The position numbers were made by a program, and so were the translations under genes. Source: Cherax quadricarinatus (lineage: Eukaryota > Arthropoda > Malacostraca > Decapoda > Parastacidae). Taken from it: a DNA stretch of 64,000 bases. The first letter of the stretch is position 1. Each line of letters opens with the position of its first letter. Positions 34,735 to 47,925 of the stretch are shown piece by piece. The DNA is taken from NCBI RefSeq assembly GCF_038502225.1, contig NC_091298.1:29855333-29919332 (forward strand), given 5' to 3'. The notes under the pieces were generated by a model, which did no database searches, was not told the DNA's origin, and was given only the letters and a program-made list of their open reading frames with translations.

Positions 34735-35046
34735 ATTGACTCATCATTAATCGCTGTTTCTAACACAAGGAAAATAAAGGCAGTTTCATCATCTCTGCAG
34801 CATTAGCAAAAATCCTCCTCATACCAGTAAACCCTGCCATCACATTGTCTCTGCTGCTAATACTACGCAAGAACATACAATACCACGGGTGGGGTTAGAA
34901 CCTTCTCAAATCCAACCACCAGAAATATTGTCTAACCTATTTTAATGTTACCCAAGTAATAGCGTTTATAACCTTTTACTCATGTGAAAGTTGATTGTTC
35001 TACCATATTGTATTACTACTACTAGTATTACACCTCACTCTAAGCC

Positions 35047-35049
<3 letters not shown>

Positions 35050-35118
<69 letters not shown>
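35050..35118. repeat. (TA)n microsatellite
   Basis: Lies between the Penelope coding part and the conserved 3' segment. Confidence 0.95.
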
Positions 35119-35120
<2 letters not shown>

Positions 35121-35239
35121 TATAGGATGGGGTCCACCTCTGGTGTAAATTGTGGGACCCATAGCCTCGGAGAAGTGGATAAAAAGGCTTCAAGGAAGAA
35201 TATTTGGATTTCTTCCTGAAGCCGTTTGAATATTCCACT

Positions 35240-35300
35240 TCCGGCTTGATAAAGCTCCTGGAGAGCGAAACGTTGTCACAATAAAATGTCACATTAGTTG
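35240..35300 (+). ncRNA. Degenerate hammerhead-like motif
   Basis: GCTTGATAAAGCTCCTGGAG followed by AGCGAAACGTTGTC. Stem II (GCTC...GAGC) and GAAAC are kept, but the core reads TTGATAA instead of CTGATGA. A near copy at 39604-39650 also changes GAAA to GATA. Confidence 0.4.
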
Positions 35301-35324
35301 CACTTGTGTCCTTTACCTAACGTA

Positions 35325-35465
35325 TCATTCATCACCTGGCCACTGTTGTACCATGCGTCATCTGAGCACTGTTGCACCATTCATCATCTGGCCATTGTTG
35401 TACCATTCATCACCTGGCCACTGTTCCATTCATCACCTGGTCACTGTTGCACCATTAATTACACG
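35325..35465. repeat. Minisatellite, 26-bp unit (part 2)
   Basis: About five units of the CCATTCATCACCTGGCCACTG type, continuing the array interrupted at 34215. Confidence 0.85.
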
Positions 35466-35678
35466 TTCCACAGATGTGTCAGTATCGTTTGTAAAATCGT
35501 AATAAATTATGTGCGACGTATGTCAAGCGGTGCTCGTCCAGTGCTCCGGATATACGGTCACGGGAAATAAATGCTGTGTCCCACATAGTTGCTACTGTGT
35601 CACCCACGTGAGACGCTCAGATTACCATAGAGTGCTGGAAGTTAACCTGTGTTTATTATAGACTAAAATTAAAATAAT

Positions 35679-35680
<2 letters not shown>

Positions 35681-35712
<32 letters not shown>
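35681..35712. repeat. (GT)n microsatellite
   Basis: About fifteen GT units. Confidence 0.9.
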
Positions 35713-35714
<2 letters not shown>

Positions 35715-35784
35715 TTCTTGAAGTAGATAATGTTACGATGTGTTATAATTGCATTTCCAAAAGAATCTTCTACCTCTTTAATGC

Positions 35785-35972
35785 GTTTCCAAGTAACGTC
35801 ACATCACTGCTACGTTTCCAAGGGACTTTACACTCCTGCTACGTTCCCAGGTAACATCACACCGCTGCTACGTTCCCAGGTAACGTCATACTGCTGCTAC
35901 GTTCCCAGGTAGCGTCACACCGCTGCTACGTTTCCAAGTAACGTCACACCGCTGCTACGTTTCCAAACAGTC
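35785..35972. repeat. Minisatellite, 29-bp unit, about 6 copies
   Basis: Unit TAACGTCACACCGCTGCTAC plus GTTCCCAGG, with CCAAG/CCAGG variants. Confidence 0.9.
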
Positions 35973-36229
35973 TTTTTCTTCTCCTTCACCCTTCCGCCGG
36001 TTTTAGGTAGCCATTTTTCCTTTTTCCCCATTCCCATCTCATACAGCCTCTTCCTCTTCCACAGCTTCAGCGAACCTATTATTTTTCCTCCTCCGTTTCC
36101 TAATAACTTTTATTCCTTTCAACGATCACAGACAACCTAACAGTTATGTGTTACCAAACAACGTGGTCCTCTCCTGCGTTTTCACTGTTCTTTGGATTAT
36201 AGGGTTTCCGAACTGTTATTTACTATTGA

Positions 36230-37600
<1,371 letters not shown>

Positions 37601-38230
37601 GTGAATGTGATGTCTGCATAATTTATTCCGTGTGGGGGTGATTGGTCACCCTGAGAGATGCTAGTTTCCTTGATACAATAACCTTTAGCTCTGAGGGAAC
37701 GACATCTTTTAAGATGGTAGAAACCAAGAGGGACGACGTTGTTACATATACAGTTATCCAGTCTGCATTGAAGTGTCTTGTATGTTCCAGGTTGTCACTA
37801 TTCACACAATATTCCAATCCCATTCATTGATAAATGGAACATTTTCTAGAGCAAATAAAATAAGTATGGAAGGGATAGGGTTGCATCTCTCTGGGTCAAG
37901 GGTGGTGTTGGCCAGCTCTGTTGAGGGGACCGTTGTTGAATTATCTTGGACTTTAAACTGATAGAAGATAGAGATATGGGTGTGTGTGTGTGGGTAACAA
38001 GTTACACCACGAGGGATGTAAGAGGCAAAATTTGCAGAGATACTTCTGGAAAATGATAAAAAAAATATAACTGTTCGTCATATAGTTACTATTACATCAT
38101 AAGAATTAGTAAGCAGAGACATTAGAGTGCAGCGAGTTACTGACTCCCTTAAGGTTTACTCTATTCTACTAATAATAGGAGCACTAGAGATATGATAGAT
38201 GAGCTAAGATTAATTGCATGTGCAGGAAGC
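37601..38230. other. No gene recognised
   Basis: Short open frames overlap on both strands (37623-37830) without motifs. A short (GT)n lies at 37979-37992. Confidence 0.4.
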
Positions 38231-38349
38231 ATTAATATTGCTGAGAGATAAAGAAATGTCTTCTGAATGCCGCATATACCGTTATAAATTAGTCTACACT
38301 GACTGGGTCAACAGGAAGGGTGGTGGAGTGGCGAGGTGTCCTATTAGGC

Positions 38350-38430
38350 CGGTATGGGCCAGTGAATAACACACTGGCCTGCGAGTTTTACGACTCGCTT
38401 GCCATGGGTTCGATCCCTTCTTCCTTTGTA
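38350..38430 (+). other. tRNA-derived SINE-like segment
   Basis: GGGCCAGTGAATAACACAC looks like an A box and GGGTTCGATCCC is a near-perfect B box. GCGAGT...ACTCGC could form an anticodon-like stem. It sits inside the endonuclease region of the CR1-like element. No intact tRNA. Confidence 0.45.
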
Positions 38431-39594
38431 ATATATCAGAGAAAATTTAAATTGTTTCATTAGACATGATATAAAAGTTGAATCGACGAACACTGAATGT
38501 GTTAGGTTAGATTCTCGAGGTGTGATTTACAGATCCACAAACCTAGATAGGGAACACAGTAAACCGCTATAGGACGAAATTATTAAGGCATCTTGATGAA
38601 AATTTGTTTTAGTTGGAGATTTTAACTTTAGTCAAATTAATTGAAGTAATTTGAGAGAAAATCTGGAGAGTCTAGTGACTTCAAAATATGGTCCAGGATT
38701 ATTTTTTAAAACACCTTGAGACAGTACCAACTAGAGGAAATAAACTGCTTGACTTGGTTCTTGCTAACAAGGAATATCAAATTAATAATCCTGAGGTTAA
38801 TGATGAACATGGAGAAAGCAATCACCAGTCACTGAGTTTTAATATCTCGTGGAATTAAATTAATGACTTTAATCATGTCACCGTGATTTTCGTGCGGCCA
38901 GTTTTATAGGGTCGAGGATCATTCAAGTAGTCGAGTGGTGTGATCAGACAGGTGATTATCCAATGGAGCAGTTAGGTGGAGAATGGCTGCCAGTGTGACA
39001 TTTTTCAAATCTTTGAACAAGCTGCCTAGACGACATTTGTTTCACATTACGGAAATTAAGTCAAACAAAAATGCTCTCACTGAATAAACAATGGATTAAA
39101 ACATTTCACAGGTCAATAAAGAGGTATTTACAGGGAAATCAAAAGAGGAGAGAGCAACTTAAGGAATCAATATATTCAATCAAAAAGAGAAAAGAGAGGA
39201 ATAAGAAAGCCAAAAAGATTATGAAATTAAAGTCCCAAAGAAACCCAAGTCCAAGCCAAAAGGTTTCTTTCAGGTAATATTAGGGGAAAAGAGAGTCCCA
39301 TTTAAATGTTACGCAGGTCAGCTTTCTGTCGGTGATAAAGAAATGTGTACAGTCTCTAATACTTATTTTCTCTCTGATTTTGTAATAATATTGGTAGACT
39401 TACCGATAATGTGACATCTTATCAAGCTGTTACAAACAGTACATAGACAAAGAGGGTAAATATAGGCGTAGAGTGAGATGTAGTAGTTGTAATACTAGTG
39501 GTAGTAGTAGTAGTAATACATGTGATAGAAAAATCAGCTTGTACATGAATAAAAAGGTTATAAAAGCTTATTTCTTGCGTAGCATGTCCATGTT

Positions 39595-39960
39595 TCGTTT
39601 GTAACGGCTTGATAAAGCTCCTGGAGAGCGATACGTTGCCACAATAAAATGTCACTAGTCGCTATTAGGTCCTCTCTCTCCCTGCTCCATGAGCTTTATC
39701 AAACCACGCATCCACAACTACACACAAGTCTCCTCTATACTACACGCTGAGGGACTAACCACCTCAAATACTACTCTTTAAAAGAACATGGACTGATCAT
39801 GTTATCTCGATCAGCTCGACTGCTGGCGCACGCGGCTCACGCACTGAGCTCCGTGGTTCGATCCCCGGTGCTAGTGGAAAAACATTAGGGTACGTTTCCT
39901 TAAGAAGCCTACTGTGTAGGCGAAACGTTTCAACAATAGATATCCAACTGTTGGACAGGT
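39595..39960 (+). repeat. Nested repeats: hammerhead-like, tRNA-like and GAAACG motifs
   Basis: 39605-39655 repeats the CTCCTGGAGAGCGATACGTTG segment of the Penelope family. 39820-39885 has a tRNA-like B box (GTGGTTCGATCCCC). 39897-39935 has CTTAAGAAGCCTACTGTGTA then GGCGAAACGTTTC, a hammerhead-like stem II and GAAAC with a damaged core. All lie inside the CR1-like RT. Confidence 0.5.
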
Positions 39961-41085
39961 GCCTTAATCAGCTTGTCGGTATTTCACACCATTTTCAACC
40001 TCGCCTGGTTTCTAACCTACTCATCTCTGGGCTAGAGATTCTGGCAGAGCTGCTGCCTGTGTGCAGAGCTTTGGGAAAGGGCAGCTGGAGAGACTGTTGG
40101 AGACTCTGGGCTTGAACAGTGCTCTTGCTGTGTAGGTCTTGGGACCTGTGGCTAGTGTGTGACTGAGTTCCTATGGTGAACTGTCCTCTTACCTGACTCT
40201 GATTTTGCACAAGACAGGTCAGAATAAATATAACTTATACAAGATCAAAGTCATTAGTGACATGGGTCTCATACAAGTAGACAAATTAAAACCAAACAGA
40301 TTACCTGGCCCTGATGAACTGTTCTACGGGGTTATAAAGGAATGTAAGGGGGAACTTAGCAAACCATTATCTAGTCTTTTCAACATTTCATTACAAACTT
40401 GAAAAGTGCCTGATAAGTTGAAAATGACAAATGTGATACCTGTCTACAAAGCAGGAGACAGGGTCTTAGATTTGAATTATAGACCGATCAGCTTAACCTC
40501 TATTTTGAGGAAAATGAATGGAATCAGTAATGGCCGAAGCTGTTCAAAGCCAACTGGAAATAAATTGATCAATGATAACATGATATTGTGTATATGAACT
40601 TCAGTAAGCCCTTTGATAAAGTTCCACACAGGAGATTGTCGAAGTATAGACACAAGGAATAGGATGGAAAGTTTTTCCTAGATCGAGGCACAGTTGACTA
40701 ATAGGTAACAGAGACAGACTGAGGGCACTGAATCTGCACTCTCTAAAAAGGGGTAGAATTAGGGAGGATATGATTGAGGTGCATAAAAGAAGACAGGAAT
40801 AAATAAAGAGGTTACAAATAACGTGCTGAAAACAGCTAACCAACACTGAACTCGCACCAGTGCGTCTATGTTTGAGAAAAAAAAATTAATGGCTATACGA
40901 GTTGCGGATTAGCGAAACAAATTCCCGCTAGCGTCACTGAAGCGTAAACTTGCGTAGCTTTAGAAATAGGCTGGACAAGTTCATGAATGTGTGTGGGAGG
41001 GTGTGTGTTAGACCTGCCTATCATGGGCCAGTAAGCCTGCAAACGTGTTCCTTTTTTCTTATGTTTTTATTCTCTTATGTTTTTA

Positions 41086-41740
41086 CATCTGTGAAGCTGC
41101 CGAGCTGCTGATACCACAGTGGGATGCTTGTTAACCTCAGGTTAACAAACTACCTTACTGTATGTTTATATAAAAACTTTTGTATATACAGTTTTCATAC
41201 AAGATATGAATACAAATGTCAGGACTGGCTAGTAGCAATTTTGTTATGTATGTTCAGGGGTAGGTTGTCATCTGTTAGTTATAAGGATGTTGTTTTCTTA
41301 TGAATGCTTTCATGTATTGTGATTACGTCAATGTGTGATATACATGTATACTGTATATTTTAAATAAAATAAAAAAAAACCTAACTGTATGTACGAAAAC
41401 TATCTTGTGTAAAGGAAAATAACAGGTCAACATAGCTAACTTTTGTTCCACTGTGTAACTGTCATATATACAGCAGTCTTAAGCAAAAATGGTTCTTGTA
41501 GAAATGGTACAAAAATAATAACGAAAACAGGGCACAAATAGGAAAAAGAATGGCACGCATCACCTGCACTGACCTAACCAACATTCACATGTAACCTAAC
41601 CGGGGTAAATGAAGCCTTTTCAACGTGAGAATATATATGATATTTTTCGTCGAGTAAAACGCTGCTTAAATTTTGCAAATATGTCCATTTGCCTAAATCT
41701 GGTGTAGGAATTCACATTAGTTCTCATCTAACTTAATTTG
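41086..41740. other. No gene recognised
   Basis: A/T-rich. The end (AATAAAATAAAAAAAAACC at 41363) could be a retroposed tail. Confidence 0.4.
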
Positions 41741-41744
41741 ACCT

Positions 41745-42215
41745 AAAATAATCTAAATTAGCTTAATCTAACTTCACCTAACTAAGCTCACTTAAACTAA
41801 ACTAGCCTAACCTAAGCAGGCTCGATATCTAACCTAATCTAATCTAAAAAGGATCCATACTTAGCCTAACCTAACCTAAACAGGATCCATACCTAGCCTA
41901 ACCTAACCTAAACAGGATCCATACCTAGCCTAACCTAACCTAAACAGGATCCATACCTAGCCTAATCTAACCTAAACAGGATCCATACCTAACCTAAACA
42001 GGATCCATACCTACCCTAATCTAACCTAAACAGGATCCATACCTAGCCTAATCTAACCTAAACAGGATCTATACCTAGCCTAATCTAACCTAAACAGGAT
42101 CCATACCTAACCTAGCCTAACCTAAACAGGATCCCTACCCAACTTAACCTAATCTGAAGAGAATCCGTACATAACCTAACCTAAACAGGATTCGTACTTA
42201 AGCTAATCTAGTTAG
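41745..42215. repeat. Minisatellite, 32-bp unit with CCTAA motifs
   Basis: Unit CCTAGCCTAACCTAACCTAA then ACAGGATCCATA, about ten copies, with 22-bp short forms. The upstream 41720-41850 text is freer (CTAACTTAACCTAACC-like). CCTAA is the complement of TTAGG, the common arthropod telomere unit, but here only two or three run together. Confidence 0.85.
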
Positions 42216-42284
42216 TCTTCATTTTTAAAATAAGCTTCAGTAAAAAATATCGATGTGCTTGTTTCCTTGATCACAGTAGTGTCA

Positions 42285-42560
42285 TTTTCTCCTGTGCCAT
42301 TTTTAGTGACATTGTCTCCTGTGCCACTTGTAAATTGCGATTTTTTCCTATGCCAATTTTACATTCCATTTCCCCAGTGCCATTTTAATTAATAGTGCTA
42401 TCCCTTGTGCCATTTTACAGTAACTTTTCCTTTGTGCCATTTTCCCGGTGCCATTTTTACATTCCATTTTTTCCCTGTGCTATTTTTAGTGACATTTTCA
42501 CCTGTCATTTTCTACTGTGCCATTTTACTGTCACATTTTCCCCTGGTCCATTTTTACCCG
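42285..42560. repeat. Imperfect repeat of the GTGCCATTTT type
   Basis: About twelve occurrences of GTGCCATTTT or GCCATTTTTA at irregular 20-35 bp steps; diverged. Confidence 0.75.
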
Positions 42561-42699
42561 AAATTGTCGCTTATGATCTCAAATACTCATCCATCTGGCT
42601 TTGTTGCCGCAAGTCACACTGGAGTTGGCTTGTCTTGGCTTGGCCTATAAAACAACATAGATCAAGAAACTTGGCCACGTTTCTGTCTCAGAATTGCTT

Positions 42700-42760
42700 C
42701 ACTCGCTGCTGATAATCGTCCATGACGGGCCGAAACATCGTCTATTTTCACACCCACTTT
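42700..42760 (+). ncRNA. Hammerhead-like motif, degenerate
   Basis: GCTGATAATCGTCCATGACG followed by GGCCGAAACATCGTC. The CTGATAA core has one change (G8 to A); CGTC...GACG forms part of stem II and GAAAC is intact. Confidence 0.4.
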
Positions 42761-43180
42761 GTGGATTGTGAATTCTTCCATCAACAGTACTGTAACTCTT
42801 GCGTTCCACGAAGTATCATTCTCCTCAGTGGCAAGGAACACATTCTCCAGCTCCCTGAGTAAACACCAGCCATTACTTGGAGATTCCTCCTCAAGTTGCT
42901 ATTGTCTGCACCAGGTTACGTGTAAGTCGCTGTGAAAGGCCAGAGAGTGAACCATCCCTCTTGTTGTGCCGCCTTTTCAAGCCACGGTATTTTAAGCCAG
43001 ATAAACTAAATGAACCGAATAAATCTAATGATGTGCCTCATTCAAGAACCAAATATTTTTGTTGAGACTTAAAAATAATTTTTTTTTAGGTATCTCCAAA
43101 GGAGGACCTTTAGAGTGTGTTGTTGTCAGATTTTTTTCTTTCTCTAATTTTTCGTTCTTGTATCACTCACACTTGGTGGA
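42761..43180. other. No gene recognised
   Basis: The 62-codon frame at 42877-43065 has no motif. Confidence 0.4.
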
Positions 43181-43183
43181 GGA

Positions 43184-44340
43184 GACCTCATCTGATTGGC
43201 TTAAAATTTTCAGTGTTTACATACGGTAATCGAGTCAGGATTGTCGGAGCGATTGTTATGTGCTCGTTTCCTTTGACTTAAGTTGTTGAAATCTTTTCCA
43301 GGCATCGTTCATGGCTAAGATAACTTCTAAAGCCCTCAGCGGCGTAGCAGGTGTTGAAAGTAAGGGGCCTTCTATTTCAATGATAGAGGAGAGATATTCA
43401 AAAGCGTAGTTGCAAATTTTCTTATTTTCCATGTAAAATATTGTGAATTTTCATTCCGGTTAAAATACCTCAGTCTTCGTCTTCTGGCTGATTTCAATAT
43501 TACGTCCAGGATGCCACGCATCAAGTTTAGTTTCTCGGCGGGCAAATTTGTCAGTATAGTGAAGTAGCGAAGAAACTTGAAATCGTTGGAATTAGCACCA
43601 TACCTGGAGAATGCCTCTTGTGATCGGCATGAAATTTTCAACACTGGTGTGATTTCGTAAACGTAAGGGTCGTGCTGTTAATGGATGGCATAAGTCTAAA
43701 GTTATCAGTTATACTGAACAATTAGTGAATTTGTATTCAAAAAAATAACGATGACGCAGCTTATAAGAAAGACGGTGCCCATTCATTTAGTCAGTGTTGG
43801 TGCAAATTTGAAATTTTACTGAAGTTTTGACAAAACTTTGAATGTTTGGAATCGAATCAATTACTGGAGAATACTTTTTTCTAATCTGCTTCAAAGACTC
43901 ATCGTTGGTGAGCTTTATAAAAGAAACTTTGGCATCACTTCCAGCAGTGTAAATTTCAGTTTGCCAATTTTATTAAATAAATTGTTTACCGTCATATAGC
44001 TAGAGAACGCTTCTTCTAATCGGCTTCAAACGCTAAACGATGATATATCATAATTGGAAATATTTATGTATTGATTTCGGGATGTGTGGATGTCAATTTG
44101 CCATTTTTAATCAATTTTATCATTAAATTTTCTTAAATAGAATTTATCGTATTACTTAAGAATGCCTTATTCGATCAGCTTCAAATTTTCAACTCTCGTG
44201 TACTTAATCTGGGCAACATTCTTGGGATTATTAGCATGAGTGGGATTCTTATGGACAACGTTACGTAGCCCTTAGATTTTTTTCCTTGTGATAACAAGAG
44301 AACCATCTTCCGATCAGCTTCAAATATCAGTGAGAATTAC
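43184..44340. repeat. Cryptic ~140-bp repeat, strongly diverged
   Basis: A core of the form GA(A/G)(A/C)..CTTCT..(G/T)ATC(G/A)GCTTCAAA recurs at about 43184, 43471, 43611, 43866, 44004, 44158 and 44298. Three of the last four spacings are 138, 154 and 140 bp. Only the core is recognisable, so it is an old array or domain remnant. Confidence 0.5.
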
Positions 44341-44875
44341 TGAGAGGGAGATATGTTAATTTAGTTGGTTTTGTAGCTTATAATTAACTAATTTTCTTAA
44401 TAAAAACTTCAAGACACCATTTACTATTCAAAACCGCTAAAAATTTTAAATATCGACCTATAAAGTAAACAGACTTTAAAACTATAATAACATTAAAATA
44501 CCTCCATTTTACTGCAGTGTCTTTTAGCCGCTCAGGAGATATTATCAAATGTAAAATCTACAGCGAAGATTAAATATTAAGCTGAATTAAAAATGTTCAT
44601 TATTTTTTTTAATTACTGTGGTCTATTGGTTTCCGTGTCACACGCGAGAGGATTAAACTCATGAAAAACTGACTTTTAGACATTGAAAATTTGTTGTTTA
44701 AGCACTTACACAGGCCTACATCAATTTCTTTGTCTAAGAATTGTTTCTTAATTGATGCTCAAATTAATGCATCGTGTAGAGGTTTCGTCCAGTCGTCTAC
44801 AAGGTAATGATACCACTGACCCTCGTCATACAGTAAGTCTTAACATGAATGCATGTAGGATGCAAGAGGCTGTGA
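44341..44875. other. No gene recognised
   Basis: A/T-rich, no repeat seen. Confidence 0.4.
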
Positions 44876-44892
44876 GGGAGAGAGGGTGACAC

Positions 44893-45010
44893 ACGACACG
44901 TGAGGAGGTTGACACAGGGCACGTGATAAGGTTGACACAGGGCACGTGATAAGGTTAACACAGGGCACGTGAGGAGGTTGGCACAAGGCACGTGAGGAGG
45001 TTGAAAACTG
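44893..45010. repeat. Minisatellite, 23-bp unit, 5 copies
   Basis: Unit GAGGAGGTTGACACAGGGCA plus CGT, alternating with GATAAGG variants. Confidence 0.9.
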
Positions 45011-45469
45011 TCAGTTGACGTCATGTCTCAGCACTGTATGTATGTGTATTATATTTTTTTGTTCTAGTACAGACTTTTATTGTATTTTTGTTTTGCGTCC
45101 GAGTAGAGCTGTGGCTACTCTGACGGTGGCTACACGAGGATAATTTCTCTTATTTTTATGAGAAATTGTCTTTAAGAAACAACTGAAAAATATTACACAC
45201 TTTGTCATGAAACCTTTTTACGCTTACTTTGTCTTGAAAGTTGAATGTCAGGACACATCATGAACTCCCTAAAAGTGTGCTCTGCTTATCTTGAAGACCT
45301 GGACAGTGGAAGAAAGTTACGAAAAAAAATATTTCGTTGTGGTGTTTCAGTGATCTGAAGGGAACCTAAAAGATCATCGTGATGACTGATACTTTTTTGC
45401 TCCTGTAATGTACAAGGATATAAAAAAATGGAAAAGTGATATTGCTTCCAAACCATCCAGCTTCTACAC

Positions 45470-45900
45470 AAAATGTGGCTTGAGGAACCATTTTGTTTCA
45501 GCTTTACCACGAGATGGAGACGGTTTTAAGTTTTCGTGCAAGAAGTTTCCAGGATTGTCGGATGGCAAGCTCAAAGAAGACATATTTGTCGGGCCGGATA
45601 TGAGAAAACTTCCTCAGGATGAAAATTTAAAATTTTTTTATACTTGATATTGAAAAAAGAGAAACACGGATTGTCTTTAAGAACGCCATTAAAAAGCTTT
45701 AGATAATCACAATGACCAAAACTTCAAAGAAATTTTGAACAGGATGTTGGAGAAGTTAAAGGCCTTAGGATGTAATATAAGTCTTGGAGTACATTCCTGG
45801 ATGCTCATTCGGGCTACTTTCCAGACAGTCTGGAGCTCTGAGTGAAGAACGAGGTGAAAGGTTTCGCCAGGATAGAAAAAAAGATAGAGCCAAAATAACG
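45470..45900 (+). pseudogene. Pseudogene of a repeated arthropod protein family, copy 1
   Basis: SALPRDGDGFKFSCKKFPG, then LSDGKLKEDIFVGPDMRKL, lies in the frame ending at 45647. After frame breaks, SEERGERFRQDRKKDRAK follows at about 45838-45895. Copy 2 in this window (62.4-63.2 kb) has ISDAKLKELIFIGPQI at the same place, which proves a shared family inside the window. I recall this type as an uncharacterised, multi-copy protein of arthropod genomes; its function is not known to me. The upstream half is absent, so this is a fragment. It runs into the 55-bp satellite at 45903. Confidence 0.6.
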
Positions 45901-45902
45901 GG

Positions 45903-46235
45903 GTAAATAGTGTCAACATGACGGCCGACTATTGCTGTATACTGCACTGAGACGCATCACAATAGTGTCAACATGACGGCCGACTATTGCTGTATACTGC
46001 ACTGAGACGCATCACAACAGTGTCAACATGACGGCCAACTATTGCTTGATATTGCACCGAGACAAACCACAATAGTGTCAAAATGACGGACGACTATTGC
46101 TGGATGCTGCACTGAGACGCATCACAATAGTGTAAACATGACGGACGACTACTGCTGGATGCTGCACTGAGACGCATCACAATAGTGTCAACATGACGGA
46201 CGACTGCTGCTGGATGCTGCACTGAGACGCACCAA
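45903..46235. repeat. 55-bp tandem repeat grown from the pseudogene 3' part, 6 copies
   Basis: Copies of GTCAACATGACGG(C/A)CGACTATTGCTG-type sequence begin at 45911, 45966, 46021, 46076, 46131 and 46186, exactly 55 bp apart. The unit encodes NMTADYCC, the residues that follow SEERGERF in this family. Variants increase toward the 3' side. Confidence 0.85.
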
Positions 46236-46239
46236 AAAT

Positions 46240-47195
46240 AAATATAAAAGGAAAAGTGACACCCACAGTTTTGAAGGGAAAAACAGAGATTTAACAAGAA
46301 TCTGAAAATTATTAATGGTAAATTTTAAAAATATTTTAAAGTATACTGGGAGTAACTTCCATAAATATATAATTTTTCTATATTATTATTTACTTTTTAA
46401 TATACTACGAGTATTTTATGTACACATCCAGATATATTTAAAATAAGTCAAAGTAACTGAAACAACTTTTAATTTTTCACATTAAGTTAAATCTACGGGA
46501 AAGTTCTGATAATATCGCCGAGCGATGCCTTAATTGTTTATATATTCACAGACATATACACCAATATACACATGTATAAATATAGAAATACATAAACACA
46601 TATATGTATAGGCTAATGCATACTGACAAATACACATGATTATGCACCTTACACATGCAGATGTATACATATTCATATTCGTACATGCATACATATGCAA
46701 GCACAACTCTACATGAATTATACATACATAAATGAATAAACATTTTTATATTTTACTGCATTATAATGTTATCACCACCCTGCACTATTCCTTTTTGCAT
46801 GTATTGAAATAGAGGTGGCTGAGCTCATGGAATACGGGGATACCTTTCTCGGACAGAGCAGACCACGTGTATGCCTACTGCTTCTGGCCTCAGGTTGCCT
46901 CATTTTGAAAAATTGCAATTATATGTACAAGAATTGCAAATATATTTAAAAAAGAACACTAAGGTATTAGTATATTTAAATATAAACATACAAAACAAAA
47001 CGTTAAAATATTTCTATATGGAATAAGAAATTAGTTAAAATTGCTACAGTAATAATAATAGAATACAAGTTGGTTATGTTGTAAGCGTGACCATAGCTTC
47101 CAGTGTGATCTTGTTCAATACCATCCAACCTGCCCTGGCGCTCTGATGTGTATATTCCACGCTTGTGAAAATATTTTTCTGTATTTTCTGGTAGC
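46240..47195. other. No gene recognised
   Basis: A/T-rich. TACACATATATGTATA-like text at 46540-46740 is a decayed microsatellite. Confidence 0.4.
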
Positions 47196-47204
47196 TCGCC
47201 GCAG

Positions 47205-47335
47205 ACCAGCCATGCTGCTAACCAGGTACTGGTGGCTCGCAGACTGGTCATGCTCCAAACCAGGTATTGGTGGCTCGTAGATTGGTCATTCTGCGAACGA
47301 GGTACTGGTGACTCGCATACTGGCACCGGTCCGCT
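47205..47335. repeat. Minisatellite, ~38-bp unit, 3 copies
   Basis: ACCAGGTA(C/T)TGGTGGCTCG then (C/T)AGA(C/T)TGGTCAT, diverged. Confidence 0.75.
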
Positions 47336-47754
47336 GACCACCACTTTGAGAAGCATTTCCTTAGCCTATGATCGCTGCATCGCCCGAGGCATCCAGCCGT
47401 GGACTTAGTTTGAAGCGCGCACTCCTGGAGGCAACATCTGTAAAGCTGCGGCGACACTCATGACTACACATCACTGAGTAGAACTCACGTAATGTATAAG
47501 TAAGGTTTAATTTTAAAGAGAGAGATATAAAACATTACAATGGTTTTGGAGACAGATTTTGCTGACATACATGTATGTAATACATGACATGTGACTTAAT
47601 AGTTAACATTGTAGTAATAACAGTCAATGGCATGTTAAAGTTCCTCTATGGAAACGCATAGCGACCACCTCTGGCACGCAAGATATTATGTCTGGCGCTT
47701 ATACAGTGTTATGTAGATTGTTACTGCTCATTATGGCATTCTGCTCTAACACTC

Positions 47755-47925
47755 TGTCGTGAGGGACTACCGAGGTGTGGTCTAGCTGTCGTGAAGGACC
47801 ACTGAGGTCTGGTCTAGCTGTCGTGTCGGACCATTGAGGTACGGTCTAGCTGTCGTGAGAGACCACTTAGGTTTGATCCACCTATAATTAGGGACCACTG
47901 AGATCTGGTCTAGCTGTTATTTGTT
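47755..47925. repeat. Minisatellite, 32-bp unit, 5 copies
   Basis: GTCTAGCTGTCGTGA-type unit with GGACCACTGAGGTCTG; the fourth unit is the most diverged. Confidence 0.85.

Larger units (their letters stand above)
34216..35324 (+). mobile_element. Penelope-like element fragment inserted in the minisatellite
   Basis: Holds the end of a Penelope-type protein with a GIY-YIG domain, an A/T spacer with (TA)n, a conserved 3' segment (35116-35240) and a hammerhead-like motif (35252-35275). The 3' segment (CCACCTCTGGTGTAAATTG, then GAAGCCGTTTGAATATTCC) has a partner at 54548-54670, so it is a repeat family. The edges are set by where the 26-bp satellite stops and restarts. Confidence 0.7.
38230..41085 (+). 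mobile_element. CR1-like LINE, decayed, with nested insertions
   Basis: Endonuclease pieces include LVGDFNFSQIN (about 38610-38640). The 39071-39277 frame (Lys/Arg-rich) lies where the linker should be. RT pieces are NRLPGPDELFYGVIKECKG (about 40290-40350), VPDKLKMTNVIPVYKAGDR (about 40408) and LNYRPISLTSILRKM (about 40470). A degraded NFSKPFDKVPHRRL follows near 40600. After 40930 come NRLDKFMNV-like residues and the 3' end GCCAGTAAGCCTGC with TTCTTATGTT. A block of about 700 bp (39420-40200) with other repeats interrupts the RT. Many stops make it dead. Confidence 0.65.

Noticed and set aside
41745..42215. True telomere
   Set aside because: CCTAA never runs more than three times in a row and is embedded in another unit.
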